Assembly (NCBI RefSeq): GCF_026163695.1
Contig: NZ_JAOTID010000023.1
Coordinates: 1-43,715 of the forward strand
Source: Shumkonia mesophila
Lineage (GTDB): Bacteria > Pseudomonadota > Alphaproteobacteria > Rhodospirillales > Shumkoniaceae
DNA length: 43,715 nt
Direction: 5' to 3'
The position numbers were made by a program, and so were the translations under genes. Positions 9,433 to 17,474 of the stretch are shown in pieces (position 1 is the stretch's first letter; each line of letters opens with the position of its first letter). The notes below the pieces were generated by a model. That model made no database searches and had not been told where the DNA came from. It saw nothing but the letters and a program-made list of their open reading frames with translations.

Positions 9433-12297
9433 ATGGAGCTAACCGCCTACCATGCAAAATATTTCGCCTATGAACTGACTCGACGCTGTTCCTCAGACAG
9501 CGACGAGAAGCTTGCAGGCGCCGTGGCTGGCGCGCAGGTCGATCTGAACCCGCATCAGGTTGACGCCGCTCTCTTTGCCTTCCGTTCGCCCTTGTCGAAA
9601 GGCGCAGTCCTGGCTGACGAGGTCGGTCTTGGGAAAACCATCGAGGCCGGTCTCGTCATCTCGCAGAAGTGGGCGGAGAGGAAGAGGCGCATCCTCATCA
9701 TCGCCCCCTCGAATCTCCGCAAGCAGTGGCACCAGGAAATGAACGAGAAGTTCTTCCTGCCGTGCGCGATTCTGGAATCCCGCTCCTACAAGGAAGCCCA
9801 GAAGCAGGGCAATATCCGGCCGTTCGAGATCAGGAATGCCATTGTCATCTGCTCCTACCAATTTGCCCGCAACAAGGCTTCCGACGTCAACTCCGTACCC
9901 TGGGATCTGATCGTCATCGACGAGGCTCACCGCCTGCGGAACGTCTATAAGCCGTCGAACGTCATTGCCAACACCCTCAAAGGGGCGCTGGCGCACGCGC
10001 AAAAACTGTTACTGACCGCGACGCCGCTCCAGAACTCCCTGCTCGAACTGTACGGCCTCGTCAGCTTCATCGACGAGCATACCTTCGGCGATCTCAAAAG
10101 CTTCCGCGAGCAGTTCATCAACATCAGCCATGAACGGACATTCCGTATCCTTAAGGAACGGCTGAAGCCTATCTGCCATCGCACCCTGCGCCGCCAGGTT
10201 ACCGCCTATGTTCCCTTCACGCGGCGCTTGCCGCTGGTGGAGGAGTTCACGCCCGACGAAAGCGAGGATCGGCTCTATCACTTGGTTTCCGATTATCTCC
10301 AGCGCGCTAATCTGCAAGCCTTGCCTACCAGCCAGCGGTCTCTGATGACGTTGGTGTTGCGCAAATTGCTGGCATCAAGCAGCTTCGCCATTGCTGGGGC
10401 GCTCACGACTCTTTCCACGCGCCTCAAGAACAAGCTCCGCCAACACGAAACTGCCCACTCGCTCGAAGAGGAGCTTGACCAGGACTACGAGGCGCTTGAC
10501 GAGACAGCCGACGAATGGACCGAGGATGAGGCTCCCGAGCCCCTGTCCGAAGCCGATCAGAAGGCCATCGAGGCGGAAATCGCCGATCTTGAGGACTTTA
10601 CGCGACTGGCGCTGTCGATCCAGCATAACGAAAAGGGAAAGGCTCTACTCAAGGCGTTGACTGCGGCCTTCAAGAAGGCCAAGGACATCGGGGCCGCCGA
10701 GAAGGCCATCATCTTTACCGAGTCTAGGCGGACCCAGGACTACTTGCTCCGCCTTCTGGCCGACAGCCCATTCACCGACGGCATTGTTTTGTTCAACGGC
10801 TCGAACACGGATGATCGATCCAAGCAGATCTACGCTGCCTGGAAGGTCCGGCATGACGGTACCGACCGCGTGACCGGATCGCGCACCGCCGACATGCGTT
10901 CCGCACTCGTGGATTACTTTCGCGAGGAGGGGCGGATCATGATCGCCACCGAGGCCGGTGCCGAAGGCATCAACCTTCAGTTCTGTTCCCTCGTGGTGAA
11001 CTACGATCTGCCCTGGAATCCGCAACGTATTGAGCAGCGTATCGGCCGTTGCCATCGCTACGGCCAGAAACACGACGTGGTGGTCGTAAACTTCCTCAAC
11101 CGCAAAAACGAGGCCGACCAGCGAGTCTTCCAGCTGCTGTCCGAGAAATTCCAGCTTTTCGAGGGTGTGTTCGGCGCCAGCGACGAAGTGTTGGGGGCTA
11201 TCGAATCCGGCGTCGATTTCGAGAAGCGCATCGCCGGCATCTACCAGAAGTGCCGGCAGCCCGAGGAAATCAAGACCGCTTTCGACCAGCTCCAGCTCGA
11301 ACTCAACCTGGAGATCGACCAGGCCATGACCCGCACCCGGCAGCAGTTGCTGGAAAATTTCGACGACGAGGTGCGAGAAAAGCTGAAGATCCGGGATCAA
11401 GAATCGAGAGCCTATCTTAATCGCTTCGAACAACTGCTCATGCGCCTGACCCGCCAAGAGTTGGACGGCAGTGCCGAATTTATCGACGGCTCTTCGTTCC
11501 ACCTGAACGCGTGTCCATTCCCGGATTGCGCCAGGGAAATTGCGCTGGGGCGCTATGAACTGCCACGCCGTTCGGGCGAAGCCCATCTGTATCGCCTCAA
11601 TCATCCGTTGGCCGAGGCCATCGTCGCCCGGGCCAAGGGTCGCGACCTGCCGGTTGCCGACATTCGATTCGACCTGAACAGTCACGAGGGCAAGATCAGC
11701 GTGTTGGAGCCCTTGCGTGGGCAGGCCGGCTGGCTCGTCCTCACTCTCTTTACCGTCGAGGCCCTCGATCAGATCGAGGATCATCTTCTGTTTGCCGGGG
11801 TGAGCGATTCGGGCACCACTGTCAGCGAGGATGCCCTGCAGCGTCTACTGACCGTTCCCGGCCGGGACGGTTTGAGCCTAGAAACCCCGGTGGACGTTTC
11901 GCGTGCCCTGGATTCCATCATTCAGCGTCGGCAGAAGGATATTCAACGCGGTATCTCGGAGCGCAACGCCAAGTTTTTCGCGGCGGAGGCCGACAAGTTG
12001 GACAGTTGGGCCGACGACCTGAAGGTTGGCCTGGAGCGTGAGATCAAGGAAATGGACCGTCAGATCAAGGAAGCCCGGCGTGCCGCCACCACGGCCCTGA
12101 CACTTGAGGAAAAGCTGGCCGGCCAAAAGCAGATCAAAGCGCTTGAATCGCTGCGCAACCAGAAGCGCCGTACCCTTTTCGACGCTCAGGACGAGGTAGA
12201 CAAGCGGCGGGAGGAACTGATTGCGGAGATCGAGGCCAAGCTGGCGCAGAATGTTACCTGCCAAGCCCTCTTCACAGTTCGATGGAGGCTTCAATGA
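9433..12297 (+). CDS. SNF2/RapA-like helicase of the defence operon
   Basis: This 954-residue protein is a superfamily 2 ATPase of the SNF2/RapA type. DEVGLGKT (62-69) is motif I, DEAH (163-166) is motif II and TATP (195-198) is motif III. QRIGRCHRYGQ (535-545) is the SNF2-type motif VI, after IATEAGAEGINLQ (motif V). The C-terminal 120 residues are charged and predicted coiled coil. Overall it resembles the long SNF2 helicases found beside phage-defence methyltransferases, such as DISARM DrmD, although no DrmA, B or C is present here. It opens the operon, and its stop overlaps the next gene by ATGA. A role as DNA translocase in a restriction-type defence is inferred from the neighbours. Confidence 0.9.
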   Translation: MELTAYHAKYFAYELTRRCSSDSDEKLAGAVAGAQVDLNPHQVDAALFAFRSPLSKGAVLADEVGLGKTIEAGLVISQKWAERKRRILIIAPSNLRKQWHQEMNEKFFLPCAILESRSYKEAQKQGNIRPFEIRNAIVICSYQFARNKASDVNSVPWDLIVIDEAHRLRNVYKPSNVIANTLKGALAHAQKLLLTATPLQNSLLELYGLVSFIDEHTFGDLKSFREQFINISHERTFRILKERLKPICHRTLRRQVTAYVPFTRRLPLVEEFTPDESEDRLYHLVSDYLQRANLQALPTSQRSLMTLVLRKLLASSSFAIAGALTTLSTRLKNKLRQHETAHSLEEELDQDYEALDETADEWTEDEAPEPLSEADQKAIEAEIADLEDFTRLALSIQHNEKGKALLKALTAAFKKAKDIGAAEKAIIFTESRRTQDYLLRLLADSPFTDGIVLFNGSNTDDRSKQIYAAWKVRHDGTDRVTGSRTADMRSALVDYFREEGRIMIATEAGAEGINLQFCSLVVNYDLPWNPQRIEQRIGRCHRYGQKHDVVVVNFLNRKNEADQRVFQLLSEKFQLFEGVFGASDEVLGAIESGVDFEKRIAGIYQKCRQPEEIKTAFDQLQLELNLEIDQAMTRTRQQLLENFDDEVREKLKIRDQESRAYLNRFEQLLMRLTRQELDGSAEFIDGSSFHLNACPFPDCAREIALGRYELPRRSGEAHLYRLNHPLAEAIVARAKGRDLPVADIRFDLNSHEGKISVLEPLRGQAGWLVLTLFTVEALDQIEDHLLFAGVSDSGTTVSEDALQRLLTVPGRDGLSLETPVDVSRALDSIIQRRQKDIQRGISERNAKFFAAEADKLDSWADDLKVGLEREIKEMDRQIKEARRAATTALTLEEKLAGQKQIKALESLRNQKRRTLFDAQDEVDKRREELIAEIEAKLAQNVTCQALFTVRWRLQ

Positions 12298-12479
12298 CAG
12301 ACGGGGAAAAACCGGCTCAGAAACTCGCAGCACTAATCGTTGATCGCCTCGTTAAAGAAGGGCTTCTTCGCGCGGAGAAGCGCGACCAGCTTGCCGCAAA
12401 GATTGCCGCAGGCACGATGAAGGAAAGTGATTGGAATCTGGATATTGACTTGGCTTCGCGGGAAGGAGACGAGAAATGA
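12294..12479 (+). CDS. 61-residue linker protein between helicase and ATPase
   Basis: This small acidic-to-neutral protein is predicted to be mostly helical, with an early segment LAALIVDRLVKEGLL and a tail rich in Asp and Glu. The ATG at 12294 follows GGAGG by five bases; an in-frame ATG at 12282 has no ribosome-binding site. Its ATG overlaps the helicase stop and its stop overlaps the ATPase start (both ATGA), so all three genes are probably made in fixed ratio. That coupling argues that it is real and may bridge the two ATPases. No family is recognised. Confidence 0.75.
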   Translation: MTDGEKPAQKLAALIVDRLVKEGLLRAEKRDQLAAKIAAGTMKESDWNLDIDLASREGDEK

Positions 12480-14791
12480 CGACCTCTCCTTTGAAGGCCA
12501 TCACGCTTTCGGCGTTCCGCGGTGCCTCGACGCCGTTCAAGCTGGAGTTCGAGAAGGGAAAGAGGCTAACGCTGGTCTACGGCGAAAACGGGACCGGTAA
12601 GACTACCCTGTGCGACGCGTTCGAGTTTCTCGCCGAGGGGCGTGTTGGTTCGCTGGAAGAAAAAGGTCTGGGGGCGCAGCTCGACAAATTCTGGCCAACG
12701 GTCGGGAGTGAAGGCCGCGCCGTCTCCGTTTCGCTCGAAACGGCTTCCGGCTCCTGTTCGGGAACGGTGCAAGGCAAGAAGGTCAGCGTTGTTCCCGAGA
12801 ACCAACGTCCGCGAGTAGGCGTTTTGCGCCGCAATCAAATTCTCAGAATCGTCGAGGCACAGCCAGCCAAGAGATATGAGGAAATTAAGCGGTTCATTGA
12901 TATCGACGGGGTGGAGGCCTCAGAGGCAGAACTGAAGAAGCTCATCGATTCCCTAAAGAGGCGGCAGGCCGATTGCGTCACTGCCCTCGGCGAGAATTTG
13001 AAGGCGTTGGACGGGTTTTACGAACAGGCCGGGAAGCCATCGGCCGATTCCTCGCTAGCGTGGGCACGGGCAAGATTGGCCGCTCCCCAACAAGAGCTTG
13101 ACGCGAATATCGGCGCTATCGGGAAGCTGCGCTCCGCGTTCCAGAATCTCGATGGCTTTCCGACCCAACACCAGGAAGCCAAGAAGAACCTGGATATCTC
13201 AAAGGCCGCCTTGAGTGAGGCAACGGCGGCTGTAGAGGCCGCAATCGCTCAGGCCGGCAGCGGAGCGGGCGAACTTCTGGACCTTATGCAGGCCGGGGCC
13301 AAGTTCCTCCACGACCACCCCGCGACGGCCACTTGCCCGTTATGCGACAGTCCGGAAAATATCGTAGGTCTTGCCGAGCGCCTCGAAGAAAAACTCGCAA
13401 ACTTCGCCACTTTGACCGAGGTCAACGGGAAACTGACCACATGCCGTCAGGTGCACGAGATGCGGCAGCACGCCGTTGCCAGCTTGATCGAGCGTTACGG
13501 GCGTGAAAAAGCCGCATATATAGACACGCAAAGCGGGCATATTTGGCCCGCGATGTTCAAGCTCCCGACGACCCCGCCTCCTGAAGATATTGAAAGTCTG
13601 GCATTGTGGCTGACCGCCAACGAAGACCTGTCGCCAGCATGGAAGACCATCGAGGAGGAATGGCAGGGAGAAAAGAGATTCGCCGTCGCGCTCAAGAGGG
13701 CAGTCGACCAATATCTTGAGAATCTTAAAATCCAAAAACAGCTTGAGACGCAAATCCCCCGCGTCGAAAAAGCACATGCAGCGATCATCGAAGAGCGACA
13801 ATCCTTCACGGACAAGCTCATCAGTGGAATCGCGGACGATGTTGGAGACCTTTACGAAGCCATCCATCCCGGAGAGGGACTCAAGAAAATAAGCCTTCAG
13901 CTCGATCCGGTTCGCCGTGCGTCGCTCAACCTCGGCTCCGAGTTCTGCTCCCAAAAAGCCCCTCCGCAGGCCTACTTCAGCCAGTCGCACCTGGACACGC
14001 TTGGCCTGTGCGTGTTTCTGGCTTTGGCGCTACGCGCTCAGCCCGACCAAACGATTCTCGTCCTTGATGACGTGATCGGAAGCGTGGACGAACCGCACGT
14101 CGAGCGGGTGATCGAGGCGATCTACGAGTACAGTCAAAAATTCCGGCACTGCATCGTCACGACGCATTACCGGCCGTGGCGCGAAAAATTCCGGTGGGGG
14201 TGGCTCAAGAATGGGCAGTGCCAGTTCGTCGAACTTACCGGCTGGGATTTGCCTCGGGGCCTGCGGGTGACCAACAGCCTCCCCGAGCTTGATCGGCTGA
14301 AGAAGTTGCTGGCGGATGCCTCCCCGGATGTCCAAGCGATCTGCGGCAAGTCGGGAGTAATTCTTGAGGCCGCTCTGGACTACCTGACTCAGAAGTACGA
14401 GTGCAGTGTTCCCCGGCGTTCCGGCAACGCCTACACGCTGGGCGATCTGCTGCCGGCCATTGGAAAGAAACTTCGTGAAGCCCTGAAAGCGGAGATCCGG
14501 GACGAGAAGGCCGCGAGCGGCGCGCCGATCGTGCGGGTCGTCGAATTGAAGCCCATTCTCGACGAACTCGAACGCATCGCACAGGCGCGCAACGTCTTCG
14601 GGGCGCATTTCAGGGAGATTTCGTTCGAGTTGCTGGAGGCCGACGCACTCAAATTCGCGGGGTACGTCGTCACGTTGATGGATGCGTTGACGCATCCCGA
14701 GGATGGCTGGCCCAGCAGCAAGAGGTCGGGCACCCACTGGGCGACAAGCGCCGACTCACGCCGGTTACACCCTTTAATCAGGCCAAGCTGA
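12476..14791 (+). CDS. Rad50/SMC-like ATPase with CxxC hook
   Basis: This 771-residue protein has an ABC-type ATPase split around a long helical middle. Walker A is GENGTGKT (36-43). A Rad50-style hook motif CPLC is at 287-290 within coiled-coil sequence. A signature-like FSQSHLDTLG (501-510) precedes Walker B ILVLDDVIGSVD (527-538), and a further TTHYR segment follows as in RecF/Rad50-type ATPases. The last 200 residues form an extra C-terminal domain of unknown function. Such ATPases act as DNA-end sensors or effector controllers in several defence systems. Here the gene is coupled to the SNF2 helicase through the 61-aa gene, and the methyltransferase follows after 5 bases. Family level is firm; role is inferred. 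Confidence 0.88.
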   Translation: MTTSPLKAITLSAFRGASTPFKLEFEKGKRLTLVYGENGTGKTTLCDAFEFLAEGRVGSLEEKGLGAQLDKFWPTVGSEGRAVSVSLETASGSCSGTVQGKKVSVVPENQRPRVGVLRRNQILRIVEAQPAKRYEEIKRFIDIDGVEASEAELKKLIDSLKRRQADCVTALGENLKALDGFYEQAGKPSADSSLAWARARLAAPQQELDANIGAIGKLRSAFQNLDGFPTQHQEAKKNLDISKAALSEATAAVEAAIAQAGSGAGELLDLMQAGAKFLHDHPATATCPLCDSPENIVGLAERLEEKLANFATLTEVNGKLTTCRQVHEMRQHAVASLIERYGREKAAYIDTQSGHIWPAMFKLPTTPPPEDIESLALWLTANEDLSPAWKTIEEEWQGEKRFAVALKRAVDQYLENLKIQKQLETQIPRVEKAHAAIIEERQSFTDKLISGIADDVGDLYEAIHPGEGLKKISLQLDPVRRASLNLGSEFCSQKAPPQAYFSQSHLDTLGLCVFLALALRAQPDQTILVLDDVIGSVDEPHVERVIEAIYEYSQKFRHCIVTTHYRPWREKFRWGWLKNGQCQFVELTGWDLPRGLRVTNSLPELDRLKKLLADASPDVQAICGKSGVILEAALDYLTQKYECSVPRRSGNAYTLGDLLPAIGKKLREALKAEIRDEKAASGAPIVRVVELKPILDELERIAQARNVFGAHFREISFELLEADALKFAGYVVTLMDALTHPEDGWPSSKRSGTHWATSADSRRLHPLIRPS

Positions 14792-14796
14792 GGCTC

Positions 14797-16428
14797 ATGA
14801 GCAAGAAACCGAAACTTGAACTGACATGGATCGGCAAGGGGGACCGGCCCCGGCTGGAGCCGCGCATCCTACTGGAGGACTCGGAGAGGTCCTACCACGC
14901 GGCTACTCGTGTAAATGACGGCGACATCTTCGACAACCGCCTGATCTTTGGCGACAATCTGCTTGCCTTGAAGGCGCTTGAGCAGGAGTTCGCGGGCATG
15001 GTGAAATGCGTTTTCATCGACCCTCCCTATAACACCGGCAGCGCTTTTGAGCATTACGATGACGGGATAGAGCATTCGCTTTGGTTGTCGCTGATGCATG
15101 ACCGTCTTGAAATAATTATGAAACTACTATCAGATAATGGATCTCTTTGGATTACAATAGATGATAATGAGGCACATTATCTTAAAGTTATGTGCGATGA
15201 AATATTTGGTAGAGCGAATTTTACGGCAAATATTGTTTGGCAAAAACGCTACGCTCGCGATAATAATTCTGCGATTGGAAATGCGCACGATCATATTTTA
15301 GTCTATGCTAGAAATCCTGACTCATTCAAGTTGGGAAGAAATAGGTTGCAGTACGAAGAAAAAACAAAATCGGCATATAGAAATCCTAACAATGACCCTC
15401 GTGGGCCGTGGCAATCGATTTCTTTCACGGGCGCTGGATGGCGCCCCAATCAGATGTACTGTATTGAAGGACCAAAAGGGCAGAAGCATTATCCCCCCGA
15501 AGGGCGCCACTGGGCGACACTTGAGCCAGAATATTTGCGCCTTCGTTCTGAGGGAAGATTTTGGTTTGGCCAAGATGGAAATGGGGTCCCTCGGCTCATT
15601 CGGTATCTGTCTGAGGTTGAAGGATTGGTGCCTTCTACGTGGTGGCCTCATGAAGACGTCGGCCACAACGACGAGGCGAAGAAAGAAATTCATGCTCTGT
15701 TCGGAAAGGAAAATGCATTTGATACGCCGAAACCTGAGAGACTATTGAAACGAATCATCGATATCGCCACCAATCCCGGTGACCTTGTACTCGACTCCTT
15801 CGCTGGCTCCGGTACTACCGGTGCCGTCGCCCATAAGATGGGGCGGCGTTGGATCATGGTGGAGTTGGGCGAGCACTGCCATACCCATATCATCCCGCGT
15901 TTGAAGAAAGTTATCGACGGCGATGACAAGGGAGGTATCACCGAGGTCGTCGGCTGGCAGGGGGGCGGTGGATTCCGCTATTTCCGCTTGGCGCCCTCAC
16001 TTTTGGACCAGGATAAGTGGGGCCGCGAGGTTGTCAGCAAGGCCTACAACGCCGAAATGTTGGCCGAGGCCCTGTGCAAGCTGGAGAATTTTACCTACGC
16101 ACCCAGCGATGCAGTCTACTGGCAGCAAGGGCATTCGACCGAGCGGGACTTCATCTACGTCACCACGCAGACCCTGGGGTCCGATCAACTCCAACAATTG
16201 AGCGACGAGGTGGGGTCGGATCGCAGTCTTCTTGTCTTATGTGCCGCTTTTCGGGGGGCGGCGGATCGCTGGCCAAATCTTACCGTCAAGAAGATACCCA
16301 ATCACATCCGCAGTCGCTGTGAATGGGGCCAAGATGACTACAGCCTGAGGATCGAGAACCTACCCAAGGCGCCGACCAAGCCGGGCCAGCAGGATCTATT
16401 CGGCGATGACGGGGGGACCAAACGATGA
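14797..16428 (+). CDS. mod: Beta-class DNA adenine/cytosine-N4 methyltransferase (type III Mod-like)
   Basis: This 543-residue enzyme has motif IV DPPYN at 75-79 before motif I DSFAGSGTTG at 333-342, the beta-class order typical of type III Mod subunits. The target-recognition region should lie between them. DNA from about 15100 to 15750, which covers exactly that interval, is strikingly AT-rich compared with its GC-rich flanks, suggesting that the specificity segment was swapped in from another source. The ATG at 14797 follows GAGG closely. It ends in an ATGA overlap with the RhuM gene. It should methylate the host at the recognition site and guide the downstream Res protein. DPPY favours N6-adenine methylation. 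Confidence 0.93.
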   Translation: MSKKPKLELTWIGKGDRPRLEPRILLEDSERSYHAATRVNDGDIFDNRLIFGDNLLALKALEQEFAGMVKCVFIDPPYNTGSAFEHYDDGIEHSLWLSLMHDRLEIIMKLLSDNGSLWITIDDNEAHYLKVMCDEIFGRANFTANIVWQKRYARDNNSAIGNAHDHILVYARNPDSFKLGRNRLQYEEKTKSAYRNPNNDPRGPWQSISFTGAGWRPNQMYCIEGPKGQKHYPPEGRHWATLEPEYLRLRSEGRFWFGQDGNGVPRLIRYLSEVEGLVPSTWWPHEDVGHNDEAKKEIHALFGKENAFDTPKPERLLKRIIDIATNPGDLVLDSFAGSGTTGAVAHKMGRRWIMVELGEHCHTHIIPRLKKVIDGDDKGGITEVVGWQGGGGFRYFRLAPSLLDQDKWGREVVSKAYNAEMLAEALCKLENFTYAPSDAVYWQQGHSTERDFIYVTTQTLGSDQLQQLSDEVGSDRSLLVLCAAFRGAADRWPNLTVKKIPNHIRSRCEWGQDDYSLRIENLPKAPTKPGQQDLFGDDGGTKR

Positions 16429-17474
16429 GTGCCGGCGAGTTGATCCTCTATATCACGGAGGATGGTACCACCGAGATCCAGCTTCGGATTGTCGACGATA
16501 CCGTCTGGCTGACTCAGGGCGAAATGGCCGAGCTGTTCCAGACGTCGCCCCAGGCCATCACCCAACTCATCAAGGCCATCTATGCCGACAAGGAACTGGC
16601 TGAAACGGCAACTTGTAAGGAACTCTTACAAGTTCGCACAGAAGGCGCACGACAGGTTCAACGCAACCTGAAGACCTATAACCTGGAAGTGATCCTGGCT
16701 GTTGGCTATCGGGTGCGCTCCGAGCGCGGCATCCAGTTCCGGCGCTGGGCGACGACGGTGCTGAGGGAGTACCTCGTCAAGGGCTTCGTCATGAACGACG
16801 AACGCCTGAAGGACCCGAAGTTCGACTATTTCGACGAACTTTTGGAGCGCATCCGGGACATCCGTGCCTCGGAAGCTCGGTTCTACCAGAAGGTCCGCGA
16901 CATCCTGGCCTTGAGTGTCGATTACGACGCCAAGGCCGACTCGGTTCAGACTTTCTACGCCATCATCCAGAACAAGATGCTTCATGCCGTGACCCATCAT
17001 ACGGCGGCGGAACTGATCGCGGCGCGAGCCGACGCAAACGCCTCCAACATGGGCCTGACCAGTTGGAAGGGCGGCCGGGTCCGCAAGGCCGACGTGACGA
17101 CAGCCAAGAACTATCTGGGTGAGGCCGAGATCAAGGAACTGAACCTGATCGTCACCATGTTCCTGGATACCGCCGAATTGCGCACGACGCGCCGCCAGGA
17201 AATCCAACTGGGTGAATGGGAAACCATCCTTGACGGATTCCTGAAGGCCAACGAACTGCCGCTTCTGCGCACGGCCGGCCGGATATCGGCCAGGCAGGCC
17301 GAGCAGATCGCCCACGAACGCTATGAGGTGTTCGACGCCAAGCGGAAGGAAGCGGAACGCCGGGCGTCGGAGGACGCCGACGAACTGGAGGAACTCAAAC
17401 ACATCGCAGAAAAGGCGGCGACGACGCGCCATCGGCGCTTGGCTCCGGCCAAGAAGGGGAGGGGCAAGCGATGA
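16425..17474 (+). CDS. rhuM: RhuM-family protein
   Basis: This 349-residue protein matches the RhuM family closely: an N-terminal winged-helix-like part (VWLTQGEMAELFQTS), then the hallmark ATCKELLQVRTEGARQV and YNLEVILAVGYRV segments, and a helical C-terminus ending in a basic tail. RhuM was first named in Salmonella pathogenicity island 3, but the family is widespread and often lies between mod and res in type III-like restriction loci, as here. Both ends overlap neighbours by ATGA, so it is made together with Mod and Res. Its biochemical job is unknown; DNA binding or regulation of the restriction complex is a reasonable inference. Confidence 0.9.
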   Translation: MSAGELILYITEDGTTEIQLRIVDDTVWLTQGEMAELFQTSPQAITQLIKAIYADKELAETATCKELLQVRTEGARQVQRNLKTYNLEVILAVGYRVRSERGIQFRRWATTVLREYLVKGFVMNDERLKDPKFDYFDELLERIRDIRASEARFYQKVRDILALSVDYDAKADSVQTFYAIIQNKMLHAVTHHTAAELIAARADANASNMGLTSWKGGRVRKADVTTAKNYLGEAEIKELNLIVTMFLDTAELRTTRRQEIQLGEWETILDGFLKANELPLLRTAGRISARQAEQIAHERYEVFDAKRKEAERRASEDADELEELKHIAEKAATTRHRRLAPAKKGRGKR

